Shown: positions 13,463 through 23,943 of the stretch, one piece after another
How positions within the stretch are numbered: position 1 is the stretch's first letter
Layout of the letters: the number at the start of each line of letters is the position of its first letter
Source: Steinernema hermaphroditum
Lineage: Eukaryota; Nematoda; Chromadorea; Rhabditida; Steinernematidae
Assembly: GCA_030435675.1 (NCBI GenBank)
Contig: CM059622.1
Location: 5,890,001 to 5,954,000 of the forward strand
DNA length: 64,000 nt
Direction of reading: 5' to 3'
Position numbers and translations under genes: made by a program
The notes under the pieces: generated by a model
Told to the model about the DNA's origin: nothing
Seen by the model: the letters and a program-made list of their open reading frames with translations, nothing else
Database searches by the model: none

Positions 13463-15539
13463 ATGTCGTCTTTCGAGCAGGTGAGTGGAGGCGACGGCGA
13501 CGGAGGAAGACGCGAAACCCCTTTCAGCTGAAGTACCTCTCCGGATTCGGCAACGAGTTCGCCTCCGAGGACCCGCGCTGTCCTGGTGCCCTCCCCGAGG
13601 GCCAGAACAGCCCCCAGCAGTGTCCCTACGGTCTCTACGCCGAGCAGCTCTCCGGCACCGCCTTCACCGCCCCGCGCAAGCACAACAAGCGAAGGTGAGA
13701 AGCGCAGGGAGGTGTATAGGGTCCGTAGACAGTTGGCGTGCTAGATTGGGAGACAGTCTAAACTGATCAGGGACTCTAGCCTAGACAGTTAGCATGATTG
13801 AGTTTCACTTGATTTCGATTTATGCAGACGGTGTTGCTTTGTGGGAAATGTGAGTTTTGCCTCTGAACACTTTTGCGAGATATGGCATGGGTAATACATA
13901 AATAAACATGAGAAACAGCCACTTTCCACATGCTACAGCCACGTCCTCCATAAAGCTAGCAGGTATTTAAAGAAGTCTGAACTGAAAACGGAAGTTTTGA
14001 AAACTTTTCCAACTTGTTTGGCTAAAAAGGCATTATAGGTTTGGTTTGTGAAAACACTTCTTTCCGCGCAAAAATTGCTTGTGTTTTTGTGTTTGTCTTA
14101 TCTCTCTGATAGGAAGGTCACCGTCGGATAGCGTTGAAATGTCGATAATTCACTGCAACTGCAAAACCTGTGAATTCCTAGGCGCGACAGAATGCACTCC
14201 TAAATGTGATTTACGACGTGAAGGTGTTGCATGTGCACACTTTCAGCTGGTTCTACCGAATCCGACCCTCGGTTGTGCACAATCCCTTCGACTCCCTCGA
14301 GCACTCGAAGTTCACCAACGACTTCTCCAAGATCCCTCCGAATCCGAATCAGCTCCGCTGGAATCCCTATCCGCTCCCGGAGACCGATAATGTCGACTTC
14401 GTCGATGTGAGTTCCGAATCGAGGGGCCCTGGGCATCAGGTCTGTTTAGGGGCTCTACACCGTGTGTGGTGGAGGAGACGTGATCTCGCGCAATGGCCTC
14501 GCCATCCACAACTACTCGTGCAACGTCGGTATGAAGAAGCGCGCCTTCTACAACGCTGACGGAGACTTCCTGATCGGTAAGAGAGCGCTTCGAGAAGCCG
14601 TAGATTTCCGTGGGTTTAGTCCCCCAGCAGGGCGCCCTGCAGATCACCACCGAGTGCGGACGGCTCCTCGTCTCTCCCCTCGAGATCTGCGTCATCCCCC
14701 AGGGGATCCGCTTCTCCGTCGACGTCGACGGCGCCTCCCGGGGCTACGTCCTCGAGGTCTACGGCGTCCACTTCGAGCTCCCCGACCTCGGACCCATCGG
14801 CGCCAACGGTCTCGCCAACCCCCGTGACTTCCAGACGCCCGTCGCCTTCTACGAGGACATCGACGAGGACTACCGTATCACCTCGAAGTACCAGGGCGTC
14901 TTCTTCGAGGCTATCCAGGACCACTCGCCCTTCGACGTCGTCGCCTGGCACGGCAACTATACCCCCTTCAAGTACGACCTCCGCCACTTCAACGTCATCA
15001 ACACCGTCTCCTTCGACCACTGTGTAAGAGGCACGTTTGGAGAGGGAAACGCTTCCTTTCCAGGACCCGAGCATCTTCACCGTGCTCACCGCGCAGTCGA
15101 CACGTCCGGGCGTCGCCATCGCCGACTTCGTCTGCTTCCCCCCGCGATGGGGCGTCGCCGACAACACCTTCCGTCCGCCCTACTACCATCGTAACTGCAT
15201 GAGCGAATACATGGGCCTCATCCACGGCACCTATGAGGCTAAGGAGGGCGGCTTCCGTCCCGGGGGCGGCAGCCTCCACAGCATGATGACTCCCCACGGC
15301 CCTGACGCCGCCTGCTTCGAGAAGGCCTCCACCGACAAGTTAGCCCCTCAGCGCGTCGCCGACGGCACCATGGTAAGTCTAGAGGAGACGGGAAGGAAGG
15401 CTACAGTATCCTTTAGGCGTTCATGTTCGAGAGCTCGTTGAACATGGTCGTTGCTCCGTGGGCCCTCAAGGAGAATCTCGACAAGGACTACTACAAGGAC
15501 TGGCTGCCCCTCAAGAAGCACTTCACCGGGAAGAAGTAA
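13463..15539 (+). CDS. hgo-1: Homogentisate 1,2-dioxygenase
   Basis: Cytosolic non-haem iron enzyme of tyrosine breakdown that opens the homogentisate ring to maleylacetoacetate. Exons 13463-13480, 13528-13694, 14247-14406, 14450-14576, 14620-15023, 15064-15372 and 15417-15539 join in frame to 435 aa; the human enzyme is about 445. Family signatures are [17 protein letters not shown] at the N-terminus, [15 protein letters not shown], and the iron site: His and Glu in YYHRNCMSE and the second His in MTPHGPD. All three ligands are intact, so the enzyme should be active. The first exon is just six codons. The 550 bp intron after exon 2 contains nothing I recognised. Confidence 0.97.
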
Positions 15540-15567
15540 CGCACTGTGAGATGATGATATTGTGCTC

Positions 15568-15573
15568 AATAAA
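15568..15573 (+). terminator. Polyadenylation signal of homogentisate dioxygenase
   Basis: AATAAA lies 29 bp after the stop codon. The converging Argonaute gene ends at 15772. Confidence 0.6.
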
Positions 15574-15771
15574 CTGCAATAGTTTTCTATGGGGCTGAAC
15601 TTAACACGAACATGGATTAAAAATGACCAAGGAAGGTGGTCCCGCACCTCTCTTTTATCATTTTCTCATTCCGTGTTCATACACAAATAAATATCATATG
15701 TACAACTTATAATGCAGTGGCTCCAGCAGATTTGATAATCAAAAATATTGGCCATACATAGGCACACAGAC

Positions 15772-18700
15772 TCAGGCATTGGCCCTAGTTCCCTCGAGTC
15801 GTTTTCCTCTGTATCCGAACCTCTGGGTGAGTGCATCCCAGTCGTACGTTTTCTTCATCTCTCTGGTCTGCGGGTTTTTAGCCTCGATAATGTAGGCGTT
15901 CCTAAACGGTCTCTATGAACGGTCCTGCACAGAAGACGGCAACTCACATCAAGAATTGGTTTCCCTCCTTTAGAGTCTGGAACTCCTTAAGGTTCTCGTC
16001 GCCCCTCTTGGCCCACTCGTCGGCCTGGAAGACGGGCTCCGGGATGGAGATGGCCGCCGGGATGATCTGGTGCGAGTAGCAGAGTCCTGTCAAGAAGGAG
16101 ACGAGCCACTTGGAGGTTTTGTCGGAAGGTGGCTGTCCGAATTCGTTCAGAAGCAGAGAGTACTCCGGGATCTTTGCAGTGCCCTGAACATCAGTCTTAG
16201 AAGTATACGGTGGGGGGCAACTCACCCTGGGCACGCTGTGGGGCAACATGAAGATCTCCGTCACGTCGGGCCTCGTGATCTTCGAGTCGATTACGGTACC
16301 CGGAGGCGGGTTCTCGACGTTCCCGTTGGCGTCCGCCTTGACAGCCCTCTTGTTATGGCGCTTGTTGACCATCACCACCATCATCTTAGGCCTGTATCCC
16401 TGCTTGAAGGCCGCGCAGCCCTTGCGGATGTCTTCCACCTCGTGCTGGAGGACCATCTTCATTTGGCCCTCGGAGACGCCGTCGCGGACGACGGCGATCT
16501 TGGAGGGGAGCTTCCCGCGACTCCTCTGGAAGACGCCGAGCATCCACTGGGTGTAGGAGGCCAGGATGTCCACTCTCTCCTGGCGGGGCTCCTGGAACGC
16601 ATAGTCGCCGATGAAGGAGTGCGCGGTGACGCCGCCGTTGAAGGAGAAGCCGACGACGGAGGGCGTCTTCTCCGGAAGACCGAGGCGGCGCTCGAGGGCG
16701 CTCTGGCCGGCGCCAGTGGGGTGCCGCACGTCGTACGCCATGACCAGCGTGTTTTCCATGGGAATGAAACTGAGAGTAAGGTAGTCGATGAAGGGGGATC
16801 ACCTATCAACTCACCCATCCGATTGGATATTGTAGTTCTGTCCGAAACATTTCTCGTTTGTCTTGGCGACGATGTTCTGAAGGATGTCCTTCTTGAAGAG
16901 GCACTTCTTCGCCACTTCGTACGTCACCTGCTGGGTCAGGATTTGGTGGACGGCTTCGTTGTACTTCAGGGCACCTACAGTGATCTCATTGCTCATCGAT
17001 AGTGCTCACGAGTGCTTACGGTGAGACCTGCTTCTGTCGGAGTCGATGAGCATCACGAAAACCTTGAGGTTCTTGGTCTTCTTCACGGCCTCCTCCTGCT
17101 CCATCATGAACTTTTCCAGGTCGTTCAGGTTGATTCCCAGAAGGGAGGGCTCGGGGAAGGCCATTCCCTTCTCGGAGCACTCGGCCAGGAAGCCCTTCTT
17201 GAACTTCTCGACCTCTTCTCGCCGGATGAATCGGTCCTGGTTGTTGAAGAGGAGGAAGAACTTGTCCACCTTGGCCGGGACGACGTACTTCCCGTGGAAC
17301 CACTTCGCCTTCCACTCGTTCACCTTCGCCTTCCCGCCGCTGTAGATGACGTTCGGTGGCTGCTGGCGATAGGCCTCCACCTCCATTGGCTTCGCGCTGA
17401 CTTGGACCCTGTGCTGCTGAAGGTATTCGTTGTGCTCGGCGTCGAGATGGAGCTCGTCGCGAGCGGCTCTGATCTCTTCGAAGCGGTCCTTCGGGTTCGA
17501 GGCTTCCTGGATGAGGAGATAGACCCTGGAAGGGACAGTGGACCTCACCTTCAAGATGGCTGCGGTCTGCCTCGGCGTCAGACGAGAAGAAGACACCACT
17601 TGTCCGGCCTTGATTCCGAGCACTTCCATCGGGAAGTAGACCATCTTGTCGCGGTTTGTGGCCTTCGCAATAGCGGGCCACTTCGGCTTGACGATCTTGA
17701 CGCCCAGTTTTCTGTGGTACTCCAGCACAGAAGTCCTTCTTCCCGAGTTGTCCGTGAACCTGAAGGTACAAGAAGGTGCTCGGCTACACTCGATCGATTC
17801 TACATGATGTCGGAGACGGGCTTGGAACTGAGTTCGACGAGCTTGAACTCGAGGGCCTTGTTGTTGAGGTGGACGAGGGTGACGTTCCGGAAGAAGTCCA
17901 GAACCCGTTGCCTGTCCCCGTTGGTGAGCACCTCCTTGTCGCCGATGAGGTCTCTCACGTTGGAGACCAATCCTTCAGGAGAGGACTCGTTGTAGAAGGG
18001 CGCTTTCTGGGCTGAAAGTCGATCGTTTGTCATGTCAAGGTCGCAAATCGCCTACAGTCAAGAACAAGCGTCGGCTTGAGGTTCTTTCCGTCGCCGACCA
18101 CTCGGGCGGACTTCGAGATGCCCGAAACGATGTGGCAGCCATCGACGAGGATCTTCTGCTTCTCCGAGGCCGACGGAACTTCGAACAGAGTCCCGTGGAA
18201 GACGGCGTGGGTCTGCCTACAACGAAATGCTTCGGAGATGTTGCGGGAAATGATGATTTTACTCGGAGACGGCCTTCTGATTTGTCAAAATCTCATAGAA
18301 CTGCCGAAGAGAGTGGTCCTCCTGGTTCTTATCGACGGCCTTCTTCAGGTCGTCTGCTTTGAATCGGTGGGCGCCTTCGGTGACAGGCACTATGCTCAGA
18401 GTGAATTGACCTCGAGAGAGTCGAGGGTCGTCCCGAAAGCTTTCTGGGATATCCCCGCCCTCGATCGTGATTTGAGCACACTAAATGAGAGTCCTCAGGG
18501 TGGGAGAGGAGTTGAGGGGCTTACTCGGTCCTCTTTGAGTTTCTCGCAGGAGAAGAGAGCTTTGCAGTTATCGTAGGTGATGACGGTTTCTCGAGAGGCG
18601 AACTGAGTCATCTCGAAGGCGCGGCGAAGAAGTGCCAAGTTGACGGTGTGTCTTTCGAACCGTTTGACGCTGCAAATGTGTGTATTGATAGAGTGTCCAC

Positions 18701-19193
18701 AGGATTTTGGATGTATCTATAGGATGACAGTGCGCTGATTCATTTGGGACGCCATCGCAATCAATTCATTTATATCTCCTATGGATTATTCGAGCACGGC
18801 TCAAGTAGTTGCCGATAAATTGGGTTTCGAGGCTTCCGACGATTTAAAGAACACTTTTTGAGTGACTACATATACTGTAGATTTGCTTATATGAAACTAG
18901 AAAAAAGTTGACTAAAGCCTTAGAATCTAAGATACTCATAATAATCATCAATCTTGACTTACGAACCTGTCGGCCGAATTGCGGCACCAGTCGATCTCCT
19001 TGCTGAGGCCGGCTGAGATGGGCACCTTCTGGACTATGGACACATCGTAGCGATAGATCCATCTCTCGCTAGGGGTCAACTCAAAGTGGTTCGTCACGAG
19101 CTTAACCCTTCGGTTAGGCGGTGCCTGGACCGGGGCGAGTTTCGGTGGGAAGAGGTTGCCACACGAGGTGGACGGTGCAGCTTTGGAAGTCAT
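15772..19193 (-). CDS. Argonaute, nematode-specific (WAGO/CSR-1-like) with apparently intact slicer residues
   Basis: Small-RNA-guided Argonaute. Order along the protein: N domain (KLVTNHFELTPSERWIYRYD), linker, PAZ (LEYHRKLGVKIVKPKWP, then FPMEVLGIKAGQ), MID and PIWI. In PIWI the worm-type block KTPSVVGFSFNGG is present. Catalytic candidates are Asp in AYDVRHPTG, Asp in VVRDGVSEGQ and His in LCYSHQIIPA. Many WAGO proteins have lost these, whereas CSR-1 and ALG types keep them. I see about 10 exons; the last joins NQFL|MNAYIIEAKNP and ends at TGA 15772-15774. The start at 19193 follows ATCTAG|A, a possible spliced-leader acceptor. The ALG/miRNA and PRG/piRNA clades look less likely because the MID/PIWI motifs (NIVAKTNEKCFGQNYNIQ) are of worm-clade type. 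Exact clade needs a tree. Confidence 0.88.
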
Positions 19194-19424
19194 TCTAGAT
19201 ATGAATAAGTATCAGGAAATGCCGCAACACGTGAGGTAAGCGCTTAAAAGCTGATCGCGGACCTCCCTGCAAAGAAACGGCTGAGGGGCGTGGCCTAGCA
19301 CACCCCTTCGGGAACGTTCGCGAGCGCTCTGTGGTGACGAAATATAGGGGAACGTTGCGAACGCAGTGGTCACTTTGGGGGTAAACAGAGATTGGCGTAC
19401 GGAACGCCACTCGAAGAAAACGAA

Positions 19425-19590
19425 GCGTTTGTGAAGGGCTATAAGCAGAGATATTCGGTTTGGGCCATTTACCTTATACCTTGTGGTGCATATGGGATAC
19501 AGTCAATGGCTAAGTTAGGCGACCAACGCAATGCACTAGAAATTGTGAACCGAAACCGAATATCTCTGGTTATAAGGGACACACAGGCAC
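19425..19590. repeat. Inverted repeat, MITE-like
   Basis: GAGATATTCGGTTT at 19448-19461 is mirrored by AAACCGAATATCTC at 19554-19567. Weaker similarity extends outward on both sides (TATAAG and GGGC/CCCT). Arms are about 30-35 bp with a spacer near 90 bp, and there is no coding content. It looks like a small non-autonomous element, but no target duplication could be fixed. Confidence 0.5.
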
Positions 19591-19799
19591 GCTCCCTTTG
19601 CACCCTTCCGATATCAATGCGCACATTGCCTGTGTAAGGAAAAGTTTCTGCTTTTAAGGCATAGATGAATTATAGCATCTTTATGTCAAAAATAAGCAGA
19701 CTTGTGCTGAAGTGTTGAAGCGGCATTTCCATTAAAGTTAGGCCCAGTTATTCCTTTTCATTTGTTTCATTCACCGCGACATAGAAGGCCCTCTGAAGG

Positions 19800-20027
19800 T
19801 CACCACCGAGTAAGGACGACTCCTGTTTTGCGAGATTCCTCAGTACGGATGGGCTTCGCGACATGCGACCTGGCGTTGTTGTGGAGGAAATGACCTTTTT
19901 CGGGTTTGACTGTTTTTTTGCAGTCGTTGATTGGACCGATGGGCAGTGGGCAACGGATAGCTCGAATCAAAGCTCTCCGCCTGGGCATATCAGGCACGTT
20001 ATGTTGTGTTTCTTTCTCAAACATCAT
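19800..20027 (-). pseudogene. Degenerate mariner-like transposase fragment
   Basis: On the minus strand the string KGHFLHNNARSHVAKPIRTE matches the mariner catalytic block (usually HDNARPH.A), with the second catalytic Asp replaced by Asn. Nothing else of the enzyme is preserved, so this is a relic if real. Confidence 0.35.
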
Positions 20028-20043
20028 AACGTGCCTGAGATGT
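19985..20043. repeat. Hairpin with 18-bp arms
   Basis: CATATCAGGCACGTTATG and CATAACGTGCCTGAGATG are inverted copies with one mismatch around a 21-nt loop. The hairpin lies at the edge of the mariner-like relic and may be one of its internal repeats. Confidence 0.55.
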
Positions 20044-21466
20044 CCAAGTGACGAGTCAATTCAACCATCAATTCTACAAAATAATTCAAAAGAAATAGTA
20101 GAGACACTGGAGAAAGACGACCACACAGAGGGAATTGCTGGTGGCAACGGCGCGTCCATCGATTTTTTTCAAGGGGTAAACATCCAAAATATAAATCATT
20201 TGGTAGTGACTTAATCGTAATTAGAAAACGATGAAACCGATTGTGTTCTCATCTCCAAAAGTAACCAAATGCTAAAGAGTGGAATAAGTCCCTTTCAATT
20301 AATCCCTCATTAGTCAAGATAAATCATCCGACATTGACTTAATCCAATTCCTTTCAATTAAAATCTTTGTTCTCTGCCATTTCCCAACAAATCCCCTTAA
20401 TCAGCTTCTTTTGCGGAAGCTGCTGCGTAGGCAGGTGTCGCAGACGTAAATGGCAGGGTAATTGGTGCAGAATTTGCAATAAAAAACGATCCATGCACAT
20501 CAACATCGTAAGATCTTATGTTATCACATGCGCGAAAGAAACATCTCGAGTGAAATGTTTCCGAAAATGCAGATATCTCCGCTTATTCAACGTTGCTTTG
20601 ACGGTCCCGACTGGAACGAGCAACCTCGGGGGTATTTCGCAACCAGTTGGTCCAAGCGCGTTCGTAACGCTGAAATCATCGATACGATCCTTGCTGTACC
20701 ATTTATTGAAAGATTTCACCGAGAGCATCGAGGTAGGCATGATTCTCTGCTTTTCCATACACATGTTTTCCACTCCTGGTTGCATTCTTAGAACGAGCCT
20801 GTTTGCATAGAAAATGCCCCAACACCTTTTGTTTATGATGACGGAACGAAAGTCATTGATGGAGTGAAATGGGGATGAAACCTTTCTATTTTTACATATG
20901 ACACACAACACTCGTTTCTGAATCTAAAGCGATAGAAGAAGGTTCCTTGAAAGCCGAGTTTTGGCACAATCTCAGCAAGATTCGCTCCACTTTAACGTGT
21001 GCTTTTTGAGGCGACATGTTCTTACAGAACGGAAGAAACGTTTCCGCCGCGGAAATGCATTTAGTTTCTCGTCGGTCACGTAAAACACCTGGATGTGGCA
21101 AAAATGGAGGAGACGGATATGACCGGAAGGCGTTTCGTTCCTTTCCGCGATTCATAAATGTGCTTCTTGACACATAGGGATAAGCTCGACGGTGTGACCA
21201 GTGCATAGCTAAGATGATCTTGTAAATCAGTACCAAGAGGCCATAGGAATGGGGAAGACATATTCTTTTTCTATTTTTGTGTACAATCCTTCCCTTCGGC
21301 GAAGCCACACAGCGTTCCCTTCTGCTGTCAGTTCAATTTAGGGAAAAGTGACTCATTCCTTCTAGATTTTCTTATAGGCTTCATGTTTTATAATATTTTA
21401 TAACTTGGTGCTTCTCATAAGAAGGATATCCAAAAATTACCCAAATTCAATGGAACTGACCACTTG

Positions 21467-21676
21467 TTCTACGATTTCGCAGCCCTGTAAAGAGACCCAA
21501 GCCATGCCTTCCCGCTGCGTTCGTTTCGCCAAACAAGGGTGACTCACCTCTACAATCCCTCTGTCGCCATAATCGAATGCGGAAAGACCAAAAGTCGCCA
21601 CCTTCGCGTGATTACTTTGTTTACCACCTATATCACCTTCTCCTACGGTTTCGCAGCCCTGTAAAGAGACCCGAGC
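21467..21676. repeat. Dispersed direct repeat, two copies
   Basis: A block of about 30 bp containing TTTCGCAGCCCTGTAAAGAG occurs near 21471-21500 and again at 21641-21676 in the same orientation, about 173 bp apart. No coding potential. Confidence 0.6.
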
Positions 21677-21888
21677 TGTCGAAACTCATGTCACCAGACA
21701 CAGCTTAGTACTCTTTATGGTCTTCGAGTCAACGTAGAAAGCAACAAATAGGTGGAGGGGCTAATTGCACTTGGCCAACTAAAGCTGCCTCCGTGGACGT
21801 CTTGGGGAATCGCAAGAGAACGGCGGTGAGATTTGGGGACAGACCTAAGAGAGGAGACTCGTATGTACATGCGAAGAATCTTAGAAGT

Positions 21889-23943
21889 CTAGGCGTTCGG
21901 GTTGTGCGCCGGATTGTCGAATCCGTTGTTGATCTTCGAGTTGACCACTCGGACCTCAGGCGTCTCGGCGGCGCCTCCGAAGGCGGCGTCGGCGGAGTCG
22001 AGGACCGAAGTGTGGTGCGCGTCGAGGGAGGCCACCGGATTCGCGAAGCTCGTCACGCTGTTGGCGTTCGGCGCCGGAACGGCGGGCTCAGAAGGAGTGG
22101 CGGCGGTGGTGGCGGGGGCCACTGACGGGATAGGGATGCGCACTTCTTCCTGCTGACCGTTCTTGTCCAACGTCACAATTCTCATGTCCGGATTCTGAGT
22201 GACCTGAAGCGAAGGAAAAGTAAAAGAGAGTAATGAATGGGGCTGAAAGAAATGGAGGCGACTGATTAATCCGTAGTCAATTGCTGAATAAAAAAGAATA
22301 AAACGGATCACATTTGTTTGGTGTGTTTCTTTGTAACGGAAAAAGGAAGAAGACTTTGATGTTCATTTTTTAGGCAATTTCAGGAAGTCCTATTCTATCT
22401 GGATGCTTTCGATCGAGTGGTCGTACATGGTCTACATGGCCTCATCAAGAAGACTTCTCCTTTCACAAGGTGCCCTTCCCCTCTTCTTAGGACTCCCGCG
22501 ACTTACACTCTTCTGGGCGACCCGCATAGTGGTCGTGTGGATCTCCTTCCTGGAGAGGTAGTAGCGGCACTTGACGACGGCGCAAAGCATGAAACATTGC
22601 ACGGCGACGACGACCACCGAGACGACGAAGAAGAGAAAGACCGTTTTCTTCGGCGCCCTGATGTTGTAGTTCGACTGTTCGGGGTGCATGCTGTCGTCGT
22701 GCATCACGAGATGGACTCTGAAACGGTCGTGGATGGATCAGAGGCAATCGAAGTCCGATTACATCAAGGTGATGATGAGAAGACATCCCGAGGCGATGAC
22801 GGCCAAGTAGCCGACGATGAAGGGAAGGAGGAAGTAGGCCGCCTGGCGCTTGATGCCCAGAATGACGTAGTAATGAAGCATCACTCCGAGGAAGACGTAC
22901 ACGAGGAGGCCGACTAAAAAGGGGTACTGTATCTTGTTCCCTGTGGATATAGTGGATATCTTTTCTCTCGGAATGCATGTAGAAGATGCATACGCTCTTC
23001 CTGAATATTTATGAGCTCTTATCTCTGTTTACGAGACGGTCCCTTATCTCCCTCTTCAAACAAGCGTCTCGCATATAAATCGTCCTGAGGAAATAACAAA
23101 AACAAAAGAAGAAATTCTTTCTTTGGCTATAGGCCTCTGATGGTCCTTCTTTCTGCAAGAAATTATATGTTCATTCGTGCAGAAACCCTCGTTTGCAGAA
23201 CTAATTATAGTTCCCAATCCATCAAAGTTTTTTTCGAAGTACAAACTCTGATTAATCACTGATCAAACAGAGGCTCACTTACGGAGTGCCATGATGTCGA
23301 CGCCGCGGCGGTGGTCGTACCAGTCGAACTCGAAGAAGGAGGAGATGAAGATGATGATCACCATGGAGAGACCGAATATGGCGCTGCACTGAAATCAGGA
23401 AAGTCTTTAGATGTCCACCGAATTAAAGCTTGTTTTCGGCCGATAGTTTCACTAAAGATTTGCCCCATTCTTCTTCCAGTTCCCCTTCTGGAATTGCGGC
23501 TATCTGGATGTAAACAAACACGGCCTTCGACTGATGGCTGCGCGTCAAAAATCCGAAATTGGAAGTTTCTATTTTCGGTCCCGTTAGGCAATGCTCTCTC
23601 ATAATCGAACAAGTGTTCGTCGTTCGAGTAAACAAATCGGAGGATAGAAGGAAGATTAGCGTGATTTTGTTTATTTCGTGGCTCATCAAAGCGATGACCA
23701 AAACAGGGTCAACTCCTTGTATTGCTAGCAGAAATAGGACTACAAAAGACTCACACTGGCAGCCTTCTCGCAGTGGACCTTCCCGCAAAGGAGGAAGTCC
23801 CTGTGGTTCTCCTCGAACTTCGGGACGAGGATCGTCGTCGGCCTCGGCCTGTCGTCCTGCTCCTCTCCGGGCATCCCGAAACGAGAGTAGGAGACAGAGG
23901 ACTGATCCTGCTGCAGCAGAAGCCACTTGATGAACCTGCTCAT
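21889..23943 (-). CDS. Four-TM membrane protein, nematode type
   Basis: Exons 23943-23755, 23388-23283, 22940-22763, 22717-22507 and 22203-21889 join in frame to 332 aa. The N-terminal cytosolic stretch ends in a Cys/His patch (LLCGKVHCEKAAS). Four hydrophobic helices follow: FGLSMVIIIFISSFF; FLVGLLVYVFLGVMLHYYV; FLLPFIVGYLAVIASGCLL; VFLFFVVSVVVVAVQCFML. The C-terminal tail of about 140 residues is rich in Ala, Pro, Asn and Val and looks disordered. The shape (CxxC-H-type patch before four TMs) recalls uncharacterised nematode tetraspan proteins of the DUF7027/LAPTM-like kind, but I cannot name it. Function unknown. Confidence 0.8.

Larger units (their letters stand above)
19194..21888. other. 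Intergenic region with repeats
   Basis: No credible gene between the Argonaute start and the end of the four-TM gene, which lie on the same strand. It holds an inverted repeat (19425-19590), a mariner-like fragment (19800-20027), a hairpin (19985-20043) and a direct repeat (near 21470 and 21644), listed separately. Confidence 0.55.

Noticed and set aside
14616..15167. 183-codon minus-strand frame
   Set aside because: Antisense shadow of the large homogentisate dioxygenase exon.
9760..15539. eIF3c and homogentisate dioxygenase as an operon
   Set aside because: The gap is 470 bp and the second gene has its own TATA box 37 bp before the ATG.
16070..17002. 310-codon open frame on the plus strand
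   Set aside because: Antisense shadow of the GC-rich Argonaute exons; the Argonaute reading has domain matches and splice sites.
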